Of a stretch of 64,000 nucleotides of DNA, positions 49,401 to 57,902 are shown piece after piece (positions within the stretch are counted from its first letter, which is position 1; every line of letters begins with the position of its first letter). A model generated the notes under the pieces. The model searched no databases. It was not told the origin of the DNA and was given only the letters and a program-made list of their open reading frames with translations. The translations under genes were made by a program, and so were the position numbers. Location: positions 5,270,001 through 5,334,000 of the forward strand of contig OZ244935.1 of the NCBI GenBank assembly GCA_965222005.1, given 5' to 3'. Origin of the DNA: CBDCTM01 sp965222005. Lineage in GTDB: Bacteria; Bacteroidota; Bacteroidia; Chitinophagales; Saprospiraceae.

Positions 49401-51512
49401 ACCTTTACTTGTATAGATGCCGGTCTGGCACACTTTATCACTATGACTGTCACCGACGACTCAGGTAATTCTTCTAGTTGTAATGCACAGATCAATATTC
49501 AAGACAATATTCCACCTTCGGCTATTTGCCAAGACATTACAGTTAGTCTTGATGCCAGTGGGAGTGCTTCTATTTCAGCTGCCGACCTCGACGGTGGAAG
49601 TTTCGATAATTGTACTGGAACTGTCAGCGGAACTGGTGTACTTACTTTCACCGCTTCCCAGCTACTCTTTGGTCCTGGCGATGTAGGAGTAGTGCCCGTT
49701 GAACTCTACGTTCGAGATGCTCTGGGCAATCGAGACACTTGTATTTCTAATGTAACGGTTGATGTGCCACAGACTTGCTTTGATGTCGTTGAGGATTTGA
49801 CTTCGCCGCCTGGCTTTGTCAATGGTACAGCCGGCACTGTGGTACAGGTTCCCGTAGTGGTGACCAACTTCATCAACGTTCAATCCTTCCAATTCAAGGC
49901 AATCATCATGCAGGATACAGTAGCCGAATTTGATGGGGTAAGCAATAATACATTACCCGGCACTGGCCTCACTGTCAACATCGAATCTTCGGATACAGTA
50001 ACCATCAGTTGGTTTAATAATAGCAGCTCGAACAATCCCGCTACGCTTGCCGATGGTACTACTGTCTTTTTCCTCAACGTATTGCTTACCGGCGATGTCA
50101 GCGAATCAACTACCATCAAACTGATTGGAGATAATGCAGTTCCTATTGAGGTGATCAGAAACTACAGCGGAACCGCTCTTAATACAGCTCCTTGCGTAAT
50201 GGATGGTATCGTATTGATTGACAACCCGGCCCAACTTACCATTGCAGGTACTATCCGCGACTTCAATGGCGCAACGGTTGGTCAGGCTACTGTTGATCTT
50301 ACCGATCAAACGATTGCCAGCAGTATAGGAACCAGAACTACCGGTGCTGCCGGAACCTACAATTTCTTCCCGGTTCCTGCTGGAAGAGATTACAAATTGA
50401 CACCTACCAAGGATTTCAACTGGATCAATGGGGTTTCTGCCTTTGACCTGTCGCTCATCCAGCGCCACATTGTAGGTATCGACACCTTTACCAATCCGTA
50501 CCAGAAAGTGGCGGCTGATGCCTTGCCCGACAATAGCATCACTACTTTTGACGTGGTGAATTTGCATACCCTGCTTTCAACCAGTATTCCTGGTCCGCCT
50601 GTAACGCCTCCCGGCAACACCAGCTGGAGGTTTGTGGACGCTGATTTTGTATTCCCGAATGCCATACGCCGTGTCGTACCTGTATTTCCCGAATGCATAG
50701 TGCTGCCGAATTTGCAGAGAGACAGCCTGACCAACGATTTTGTGGCCGTCAAAGTAGGTGATGTGGAGGGCAACGCCAATCCGTTGACTATCATCGGTAA
50801 TGATCCGGCTGATGGCCGGTTTGGCCAATTCAACATCCATCTGGAAGATCGGCTTATTGAGGCTGGCGAGACCTACGAACTGGTATTCCGTGCGGATGCC
50901 TTCGATCAGTTGATAGCTTACCAATGGGTACTCGAATTTGATCCTTTCAAATTGGCTTACGAGGGTGCTGAATTTGGCGTATTGAATAACTTTGGAGACA
51001 ACAACATTGGCCAGCATGGCATCGAGCAAGGTTTGCTCAGCATGATTTGGTACGATGTTCAAGGCGCCGATCTGAAATCAGGAGATGCGTTGTTCACTTT
51101 AACATTCCGTGCGCTGGAAGATGCAGATCAATTGAGTGAGCTGATTGCTATTGGAGAATATGGTCTGACCACTTCTGCCTTCAAGGAAGACGGAGCAGCT
51201 ACCGATATCAAGCTCAATTTTGCACCCACGCAGATCACTCCTACTGCTGATGGATTCGAGTTGTATCAAAACACACCCAATCCGTTCCGCGATCAAACTA
51301 TGATCAGCTTCCAATTACCTGCGGAGACGCATGCCCAGCTCAGCATCATGGATGTTTCCGGCCGGGTAGTGAAAGTAATTGACGCAATCTATCCTGGAGG
51401 CTACAATGAAGTAGCGATCAACCGCAGCGATTTGCCGTCCAGAGGCGTTCTATACTATCAGTTAGACAGCCCGGACAATAGTGCCATTCGCAAAATGATC
51501 ATCTTGGATTAA
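46458..51512 (+). CDS. T9SS type A HYR protein with cohesin- and dockerin-like domains (set 2, protein A')
   Basis: 1684 residues. The start at 46458 (MVSNFTSLN) is preferred because it matches the start of the set 1 protein (MVTSIITSLN), including the shared DNA word TTACATCCCTGAACA; 46491 is an alternative. The signal peptide ends KAHAQC. HYR/Ig-like units fill ~150-1100, then come a cohesin-like domain (~1107-1255), a CarboxypepD_reg-like domain (~1260-1310), a clear dockerin-type pair with DFNWINGVSAFDLSLIQRHI and NSITTFDVVNLHTLL plus the SWRFVDADFVFPN strand (~1313-1440), a second cohesin-like domain (~1456-1590) and a type A sorting domain (NTPNPFRDQTMISF to the end). A hairpin follows the stop. 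It is a shorter paralogue of the gene at 27835. Confidence 0.86.
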   Translation: MVSNFTSLNRNMSTLPEQRNTLKWIFVLCFSFVISLSGLQKAHAQCNLIDFTGGNPQVTLVLDANGQAVLNQAALVGIIHPQGVGCSLFFYDYPAQAIVLGPEVIISCNGSSPYGPGKYFVVADDDGSPGGNESNPMVLEVFVTDGIGPDISGGSCGMTITANTSDDGIDDCATSVSFDAPVITENCYTNSTVLTITYSNGSPAPMLLPVNEVIFGAALQDSVAIWTTTPFSRKFYGANNNSPGRTNVTFTISDGSNSPEACSVLVEVTDDEAPKIICPSTLTVSTGAGVCTTTSIPNINIFFRDISTIDAFNPLLARQYTDNCGVQSIEYMLSGSTTLSWISGTNAGAAIFNLGLTTVTYRITDYAGNSTTCSFDIRVIDNTPPSLTCPANIVMNTGSGTCTAVATWPTPTPTDNCDPGGASILLSSSHSSGSTFQLGVTTVTYRAVDNAGNESTCSFTVTVTDNQKPIINCPADQAWGTTCPTAEFPNYSLLASVTDNCSSFSVTQSPAAGTTATAIAGMGLPVYVDNGTPGLDVNDSIKVSLFVTDLSGGAKDTCMFYVVLDNYAVPIPDTPGVNLMDLNASCGGITLIAPTATDFNCPPNKIYGVPSISGGAVISPLNGPPTTMYSYTPTTSGTVVITWAYSDVNTVVSNQFQTVVNNGDNPPSIDSYLSNITVNLDANGQASIDVNDFFVAASDDCSTPSLSVNPFSFDCGNIGNNAVTISANDGINPATSVQATVTVQDQIIPVLLGVPPSATVECDAVPSAPLIGTDIIALDNCSGTGILLNETSNKSGNPDFCSDYSYTITRTWTATDVSGNAVAFSQTITVQDTQEPIFNAVNTVNTSTDANSCATFVNYEITALNLTDNCAPFANIDLSYTIDLDDNGIIDLAGSGGDVSRSYGQGTHEVVFTATDPCGNSETHTLIINVVDSTPPIASCLGGAATVALPPSDTLIIPASFIDNGSFDHCDPFLTYSLSRDTFTCIDAGLAHFITMTVTDDSGNSSSCNAQINIQDNIPPSAICQDITVSLDASGSASISAADLDGGSFDNCTGTVSGTGVLTFTASQLLFGPGDVGVVPVELYVRDALGNRDTCISNVTVDVPQTCFDVVEDLTSPPGFVNGTAGTVVQVPVVVTNFINVQSFQFKAIIMQDTVAEFDGVSNNTLPGTGLTVNIESSDTVTISWFNNSSSNNPATLADGTTVFFLNVLLTGDVSESTTIKLIGDNAVPIEVIRNYSGTALNTAPCVMDGIVLIDNPAQLTIAGTIRDFNGATVGQATVDLTDQTIASSIGTRTTGAAGTYNFFPVPAGRDYKLTPTKDFNWINGVSAFDLSLIQRHIVGIDTFTNPYQKVAADALPDNSITTFDVVNLHTLLSTSIPGPPVTPPGNTSWRFVDADFVFPNAIRRVVPVFPECIVLPNLQRDSLTNDFVAVKVGDVEGNANPLTIIGNDPADGRFGQFNIHLEDRLIEAGETYELVFRADAFDQLIAYQWVLEFDPFKLAYEGAEFGVLNNFGDNNIGQHGIEQGLLSMIWYDVQGADLKSGDALFTLTFRALEDADQLSELIAIGEYGLTTSAFKEDGAATDIKLNFAPTQITPTADGFELYQNTPNPFRDQTMISFQLPAETHAQLSIMDVSGRVVKVIDAIYPGGYNEVAINRSDLPSRGVLYYQLDSPDNSAIRKMIILD

Positions 51513-51529
51513 GTTTGTATCTTGTGTAA

Positions 51530-51582
51530 TAACAGGCCTCAGGCCAAAGAGCAGAAAGTTTCTGCTCTTTGGCCACCTGTTA
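51530..51582 (+). terminator. Long hairpin after set 2 protein A'
   Basis: GGCCAAAGAGCAGAAA (51542-51557) is followed after one base by its exact reverse complement (51559-51574), and the flanks TAACAGG (51530-51536) and CCTGTTA (51576-51582) pair as well. It lies 17 bases after the stop codon. No T tract follows, so it may stabilise a 3' end as well as end transcription. Confidence 0.6.
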
Positions 51583-51702
51583 CTACTCATTTGCTTTATG
51601 CAAAACGACTTGCCACTTTGTTTACACTGAACATCCTTGAAGCTGTAAACTTGTATGAGAACTATCCTTATAGCAAATAACACCAGCATCACTCATACGG
51701 TA

Positions 51703-51726
51703 TAGCTTTGAATTAAGCTATCTTTG
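51703..51726 (+). promoter_or_regulatory. Two -7-like boxes before set 2 protein B'
   Basis: TAGCTTTG (51703-51710) and TATCTTTG (51719-51726) both match TAnnTTTG, the Bacteroidota -7 element, 60-80 bases before the start at 51785. No convincing TTTG box is found at the expected distance upstream, so confidence is low. Their position after the hairpin at 51530-51582 fits a separate promoter for the B'-PorP-OmpA operon. Confidence 0.3.
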
Positions 51727-51784
51727 AATGCAAAAACTAATCCTTGAAACAACCTTTTAACTATTACACAAATACTCAGGCCTC

Positions 51785-54700
51785 ATGCGAAAAATCTTCC
51801 TTTTTTATATAAGCATCTGCCTAGCTTCCGCTACTCTATATGCCCAACCGGTCATATTTACGGCCGAATCTCAAAACGTGGATTGTGCTTCCAATACCTT
51901 CTGTGTAAATGTGGATGTAACCAATTTTGTAGATATTACGGGTATGCAGTTTGCTCTTCAGTGGAACACTGCTGATTTTGACTATAGCAGCCACCAGTTT
52001 TTTATAAGCCCCTCCCCTATTGATGTAGTGGATGCAAGCGCCGGCTACATGGCTTTCACCTGGTTTGGCCCTTTCACTGGCCTGACACTCCCCGATGATG
52101 AAGTAATCATAAGCCTTTGCCTGGATGTGAAAGGCAATGCCGGATCCAGCTCGATGATCGAATTTGTGGAACAGCCAGGACAAGTCATTGAGGTGTCCAA
52201 CGTGAGTGATGGCCTACTCGAAATTGGTACCGAAGTACTATTCAACACCGCCACGCTCAACATTACTGATTCTGAAAATCCGGTGATTAGCTGCCCGGCT
52301 GACGTGATCTCGGCAACTTCTGTGGTCACTGGTATTGGCCCAACGAGCGTTTCTGACAATTGCGCTGTCGAAACAGTAAGCTATTCTCTAAGCGGAGCTA
52401 CCTCCGGTAGTGGAATGAATGATGCCAGCGGAACCGCTTTCTCCAATGGAGTCACGGCTGTCACCTACACTGCGTCTGACTTTGCCGGCAATGAGCACAG
52501 CTGCTCTTTTGACGTAACGGTGAATGATCCCAACCCCAATGAAAAGCTCATTTTTGATCCGCGAGCAACGCTCGACTGTGTCAACGATCGAGTAACCATC
52601 GATGTACATGTATTCAATTTCGATTCACTGGTCAGTATGCAGTTTGGTATTTTCTGGGATACGATGATTATCCAATATTTGAATTATACGGAGCTAAATT
52701 TGCCCAATTCGACTTTCATCACAACGGTTGTTGATGAAGGAAAAATGGCATTGATTTGGACCAATCCCAATCCAACTAACCCGGCCGGCTATTCTATCCC
52801 CGACAATACCGTCATTTTCCAATTGGAGTTCGATGCCGTCGGGCCGCTTAGTATTCCACTCATCACCTTTGATACGATTCTACCACTCAATTTGGAAATC
52901 GCTGACATCAACGGCCGCCTCGATCCGTCTGAGTACATGTTTATGCCCGGCACTTTAACCGTCAATGATAATACGCCGCCCGTCCTCAGTGGCTGCCCGG
53001 CTGATATTACCCTCGATGCTACTCCCACTGCCTGTGGTTCTCCTTATGTTTGGACTATACCAACAGCGACAGACGATTGTGACGATAATCCGGGCATTGT
53101 TGGCTCACACAGTCCCGGTCATTTTTTCAGTGTAGGGGTCGATACTGTATTTTATATAGCTACCGATATGGCTGGCAATACTGATACATGCAGTTTTATG
53201 GTCACCGTAAATGACGTCACCAATCCAACGATCAGCTGCCCCGCTGATGTCACTGTCGGTACAGATGCAGGTATGTGCTCTGCAGTTGTTAACAACATAG
53301 CACCTGTTTCATCAAACGATAATTGTCTTTTTAATGTCACCTATACTATAAGTGGAGCCACTAGCAACAGTGGACCGAATGATGCCAGCGGTACTACCTT
53401 CAATCCGGGTGTCAGTACCATTACTTACACAAACACAGATGAATCGGGAAATTCAGCCAGTTGCTCATTTACCGTAACCGTAAATGACAACGAAGATCCT
53501 GTGATCAATTGTCCTTCCAATATAAGTGTGAATACGGATGCCGGACAGTGCAATGCTTCAGTCACCGTGCCTCAACCAACCGGCTCTGATAATTGTACCA
53601 CCTTCATTTTGGACAATGATTTTAACAGTACCAACAATGCCTCTGGCACTTACCCTGTCGGTACTACTACCGCCATCTGGACGGCTTCTGATGCCTCCGG
53701 CAATTCAGTGAGCTGCCAAATGACTGTGACCGTTTCGGATAATGAGCCACCCTCTCTGACCTGCCCTTCTGACATAACGGTGGATATTACCAGTGGCTCC
53801 AGCGCTGTGGTAAATAATATTGATCCCAATGCATCGGATGCTTGCGGAATGGATAACATTCAATATGTATTAGCCAACGCTACTACCGGATCCGGAACGG
53901 GCAGTGCTTCCGGACAGACATTCAACCTCGGTACTACCCAAGTGACTTATACGGCAACTGATCAGAATGGTAATACAAGCAACTGCACATTCTCCGTAAC
54001 AGTTCGATTTGTCTTGAGCGACATTATCTCTTGTCCGGGCGATCAAAATGACTTTACGGATACCGATGCTTGCGGAACGAATGTAGATAATATCGGCCCG
54101 ATCATTTTGATCAATCCTTCCGATGTTTCTTCCCTGACCTATACACTCGATGGAGCAACCGTCGGCAGTGGATCAGATGATGCCAGTGGCGATTTTTTCA
54201 ACCTTGGTGCTACAATAGTAAAATATTTTGCAGAAGATCGATTCGGCAATTTTGATACCTGCCAGTTTACGATTATCATTTTGGACAATGTCCCTCCCAC
54301 CCTTAGCAATTGCCCGGCAGATATCAGCATGTCGGCTACGGCCAATTGTGAAGCGCAGCTTAGCTGGAATGCGCCTACCGCATCTGACAATTGCCAGATC
54401 GGCAGCTTGTCGCCCAGCCATTCTTCCGGTTCTACCTTTAGCGCCGGTACTACCGTAGTGACCTATACAGCTACCGACAATTCTGGCAACACTGCCACTT
54501 GTAGCTTTACCGTAACTATCGAGGACAATGTGGATCCGGTATTTGTAAATTGCCCGCCGGATATTACGGTGGATGCGCCAGTGGGAGCCTGCCAGGAAGA
54601 TGCCAGCTGGACTCCCCCAACACCTACTGACAATTGCTCAATCACCTCAAGCAGTTCATCACACAATCCGGGAGATATTTTCCCTGTAGGCGGACCGACT

Positions 54701-56890
54701 ACCGTTACCTACACAGCTACTGATCAGAATGGCAATACGGCTACTTGTAGTTTCACTGTAACGGTACAGGACGTAACCCCTCCTACCATTGGCAATTGTT
54801 CGTTGAACAATCTACAACTTACTCATCTCGATGATTGCAGGGCCATAGCCAACTGGTCGCCCATTACGGCTACCGATGCCTGCTCTGCTGTTACGATTAC
54901 CTGTACAAATAATCCCGGCGACACTTTGCCGGTAGGTATGACGACCGAGATAATTTGTATAGCTGTAGATGCAGCAGGTAATATTGCCCGCTGTACCCTG
55001 GAAGTCGATATTCCCGATACGGAAGATCCGGTTTTCGACGATTGTCCTGCCGACCTAATCATTAGTACCGACCCCGGCGAATGTACTGCTACGGCCAGTT
55101 GGGATGTTCCTACGGCAACAGACAACTGCGGCTTTGTAGATGTTACACAAAGCCATTCACCAGGAGTGATACTGAGCGTAGGTACTACCACAGTAACCTA
55201 CACAGCTACGGATGGCGATGGTAATACGGCTGAATGTATTTTCGATATTACGATTCAAGATATGGTGGCTCCTGAATTGAGTTGCGACAGCATTGTGGTC
55301 AGTGTAGATGGCACCATTATTAGTGATCCCGGCAATCTGCTAAGCGATGTAACGGCTGACAATAATTGCCAGGGTGTAAAACTGGACTTTAACGTCCCCG
55401 ATGCCCAGGATAACTGCGAAGGGGCGATTGCTCCCGTACAAACGGACAACACCGGCCTCAGTAGCGGTTCTACATTTCCGGGAGGGATTACTTTGCTGGA
55501 ATATACAGCTACTGATGGTTCAGGGAATAGTGCTACTTGTGAAATAAAAATTGAAGTGGTTCCACTTCCCAGTATTGAAGTAAGCATTTTGCCATCCAAT
55601 CAACTATGTGCGGGGGAGGATATTACGCTTGTTGCCAGTAGCCTGCCAATGGGGGCAAGTATTAGCTGGTCAGGGCCGAACAACTTTAGCTCAATGGAAG
55701 TTTCGCCCACCATCACCGGCATCACTACAGCCGGAGCAGGTACTTATACAGCAACTATTACGCTGGCTAATAATTGCCAAACTTCTGGTAGCCAAACACT
55801 TACGATTGATCCGGCGCCTATTTTTACAGCTAGCAGCAATTCGCCCGTTTGTAATGGAAGCCTGCGGCTGACGGCTGTCCCGGCGCCCAATTCGCCCGCA
55901 ATACTTGACTGGCTCTGGGAATTTCCCAATCAAACAACCGACAACACTCAAAATCCGGTCATACCTAATGCCGATGGAGATTTTGCAGGTACATACATCG
56001 TCACAGCAACTGCCTTGAACGGATGTACCAGCTCGGACACGATCACTGTGCAGGTAGCCAACATTCCGGCTCCTGTTCTGCAAACCGACTGCGACCAAGT
56101 TCTTTGCCTGGGTCAATCTTGTTTTTTGATGGGCACAGAATATGTTCCCAGCCCGGACGCATACAACTGGCTGGCCGATCCTGCCAATGGTGCGGGCTTG
56201 CCTGCCAATACTGCCAACAACGAAATCTCCGTGCAGCCTACGGTGGCGGGTACTTATGTGTACAGCTATTGGGTAACAGCAGACGGCTGTGATTCGGATA
56301 CTGCCACGGTCGAGTTGAATGTGGAGGACAATCCGCAGGCTGTCAATGACAATTATACCACCGACAGCAATGTACCGCTTCTGAATTTTGATATGTTGCA
56401 AAACGACATTTTCAATAGCATTCTTGGTATCACACTCACGATTCCAACTACTACGATCAATGGCACTTTGACTCAAAATGATGATGGGACTTATACCTAT
56501 ACACCCAATCAAGGATTTATCGGGAGCGATATGTTTCTCTATGAAATTTGCTACAATTGCGGTGACGATCCACATTGCAGCACTGCTATTGTCAACATAG
56601 ATATACAATTTGCGGGTGGCGAATGTACCATTCCCAATGTCATATCGCCCAACGAGGACGGACTGAACGATGAGTTGTTTATTGATTGCATTGAAGGCTT
56701 GACTACCAACAATACCGAGATCCAGATATTCAACGAATGGGGTGACGAAGTTTTCCAGGCCAAGCCCTATTTCAACGATTGGCAGGGTACCTACGAAGGG
56801 CAGAACCTCCCGGATGGCACTTATTACTACATCTTTAAAATTGATGGAACTGCCAGCCCGAAAAACGGTTATGTCACTATATTAAGGTAA
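51785..56890 (+). CDS. Cohesin-HYR protein with T9SS type B sorting domain (set 2, protein B')
   Basis: 1701 residues with a signal peptide ending TLYAQP. Two cohesin-like domains (~22-165 and ~252-395) surround one HYR unit. About ten more HYR units follow (~395-1260), with the recurring words SCPADVTV, ASGTTFN and TYTATDxxGNTATCSFTVTV. Ig-like domains and a cadherin-like stretch (DGTYTYTPNQGFIGSDMF) precede the CHU_C type B domain from ~1612 (SPNEDGLNDELF...GTYYYIFKIDG). The last HYR units match those of the set 1 protein (DDCRAIANW; VSVDGTIISDP), so the two genes are paralogues and set 1 gained internal HYR units. The PorP/SprF gene begins 14 bases after the stop. Confidence 0.87.
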   Translation: MRKIFLFYISICLASATLYAQPVIFTAESQNVDCASNTFCVNVDVTNFVDITGMQFALQWNTADFDYSSHQFFISPSPIDVVDASAGYMAFTWFGPFTGLTLPDDEVIISLCLDVKGNAGSSSMIEFVEQPGQVIEVSNVSDGLLEIGTEVLFNTATLNITDSENPVISCPADVISATSVVTGIGPTSVSDNCAVETVSYSLSGATSGSGMNDASGTAFSNGVTAVTYTASDFAGNEHSCSFDVTVNDPNPNEKLIFDPRATLDCVNDRVTIDVHVFNFDSLVSMQFGIFWDTMIIQYLNYTELNLPNSTFITTVVDEGKMALIWTNPNPTNPAGYSIPDNTVIFQLEFDAVGPLSIPLITFDTILPLNLEIADINGRLDPSEYMFMPGTLTVNDNTPPVLSGCPADITLDATPTACGSPYVWTIPTATDDCDDNPGIVGSHSPGHFFSVGVDTVFYIATDMAGNTDTCSFMVTVNDVTNPTISCPADVTVGTDAGMCSAVVNNIAPVSSNDNCLFNVTYTISGATSNSGPNDASGTTFNPGVSTITYTNTDESGNSASCSFTVTVNDNEDPVINCPSNISVNTDAGQCNASVTVPQPTGSDNCTTFILDNDFNSTNNASGTYPVGTTTAIWTASDASGNSVSCQMTVTVSDNEPPSLTCPSDITVDITSGSSAVVNNIDPNASDACGMDNIQYVLANATTGSGTGSASGQTFNLGTTQVTYTATDQNGNTSNCTFSVTVRFVLSDIISCPGDQNDFTDTDACGTNVDNIGPIILINPSDVSSLTYTLDGATVGSGSDDASGDFFNLGATIVKYFAEDRFGNFDTCQFTIIILDNVPPTLSNCPADISMSATANCEAQLSWNAPTASDNCQIGSLSPSHSSGSTFSAGTTVVTYTATDNSGNTATCSFTVTIEDNVDPVFVNCPPDITVDAPVGACQEDASWTPPTPTDNCSITSSSSSHNPGDIFPVGGPTTVTYTATDQNGNTATCSFTVTVQDVTPPTIGNCSLNNLQLTHLDDCRAIANWSPITATDACSAVTITCTNNPGDTLPVGMTTEIICIAVDAAGNIARCTLEVDIPDTEDPVFDDCPADLIISTDPGECTATASWDVPTATDNCGFVDVTQSHSPGVILSVGTTTVTYTATDGDGNTAECIFDITIQDMVAPELSCDSIVVSVDGTIISDPGNLLSDVTADNNCQGVKLDFNVPDAQDNCEGAIAPVQTDNTGLSSGSTFPGGITLLEYTATDGSGNSATCEIKIEVVPLPSIEVSILPSNQLCAGEDITLVASSLPMGASISWSGPNNFSSMEVSPTITGITTAGAGTYTATITLANNCQTSGSQTLTIDPAPIFTASSNSPVCNGSLRLTAVPAPNSPAILDWLWEFPNQTTDNTQNPVIPNADGDFAGTYIVTATALNGCTSSDTITVQVANIPAPVLQTDCDQVLCLGQSCFLMGTEYVPSPDAYNWLADPANGAGLPANTANNEISVQPTVAGTYVYSYWVTADGCDSDTATVELNVEDNPQAVNDNYTTDSNVPLLNFDMLQNDIFNSILGITLTIPTTTINGTLTQNDDGTYTYTPNQGFIGSDMFLYEICYNCGDDPHCSTAIVNIDIQFAGGECTIPNVISPNEDGLNDELFIDCIEGLTTNNTEIQIFNEWGDEVFQAKPYFNDWQGTYEGQNLPDGTYYYIFKIDGTASPKNGYVTILR

Positions 56891-56904
56891 TTAATGAGTA
56901 AAAA

Positions 56905-57876
56905 ATGAAAATTCTCAATACGATGAATAATAAAAACATTTTGAAGCTGGTCCTTTTTTGTCTCGTTGCCTTATCTGCCGGAACGGCCCAAGGGCAGCAG
57001 GAAAGCCAGTTTACACAATTTATGTACAACAAATTGTACCTCAACCCAGCTTATTCAGGAGCGCGCGGCATGGCATCGCTGACGGCCATTTACCGCAATC
57101 AGTGGATGGGCTTTGACGGGGCACCGATATCCAAACTGGTGAGCTTCAATACACCTCTGCTGGGTGAGCGGGTAGGCTTTGGCCTCACTGTGAGCAACCA
57201 CACGATGGGATTGATGAACAGCTGGTACGGCAATATGGCCTACTCCTATTTACTGCGACTGACTGAACATACCGCTATTCGCTTTGGTTTGCAAGGCACG
57301 ATTCGCTATCTGGGCCTTGATTTTGCCGACCCGGAAGTGATTATCCGCCAGAGCGGTGATCCCTCTTTGTCGCAAAATATGGAGGATAAATATACCGGCA
57401 ACTTTGGAATGGGCGTTTATTTCACATACAAGCAGTTCTATTTGGGAGCTTCTGTTCCCCACTTTTTTCCCAATGAGATCACCCTCAACAAGTTCAACAC
57501 CATCGTTGCGCAGGAATATGCCCACTACTATGCGATGGCAGGTGCCTTGCTACGTATAAGTGACAAGATGCATTTCAAGCCTGCTGCCTTATTTAAATAC
57601 GTGGAAAATGCGCCCGCTGACCTGGACCTCAACCTCAGCCTGGTTTTCGATTTGAGGTTCACGGCGGGGCTGTCGTACCGGATGGGAGGCAATGGTGCCG
57701 GCGAGTCAATTGATCTGCTTGCATTGTATCAGTACAACAACATTGCGCTGGGGATAGCTTACGATGTCAACATTTCCGATCTCAGCGATTACAATAGTGG
57801 AAGTATCGAAGCGCTTCTGAGGTATGATTTTTTCAAAGCGCAAGCTGATATTGCCAACCCCCGCTTTTTCTATTAA
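56905..57876 (+). CDS. PorP/SprF-family outer-membrane protein (set 2)
   Basis: 323 residues with a signal peptide ending GTAQGQ. It shares the signature QQESQFTQFMYNKLYLNPAYSG, the GMASLTAIYRNQWMGFDGAP segment, TAGLSYRMGGNGAGESIDLL and the terminal NPRFFY with the set 1 protein. It is predicted to be a beta-barrel in the outer membrane. The gene lies 14 bases after protein B' and 26 bases before the OmpA-SPOR gene, forming a compact three-gene operon. The likely role is as a partner for export or surface retention of protein B', by analogy with SprF and SprB. Confidence 0.9.
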   Translation: MKILNTMNNKNILKLVLFCLVALSAGTAQGQQESQFTQFMYNKLYLNPAYSGARGMASLTAIYRNQWMGFDGAPISKLVSFNTPLLGERVGFGLTVSNHTMGLMNSWYGNMAYSYLLRLTEHTAIRFGLQGTIRYLGLDFADPEVIIRQSGDPSLSQNMEDKYTGNFGMGVYFTYKQFYLGASVPHFFPNEITLNKFNTIVAQEYAHYYAMAGALLRISDKMHFKPAALFKYVENAPADLDLNLSLVFDLRFTAGLSYRMGGNGAGESIDLLALYQYNNIALGIAYDVNISDLSDYNSGSIEALLRYDFFKAQADIANPRFFY

Positions 57877-57902
57877 GGAATGAATGTTGAAAAAATATTA
57901 TT

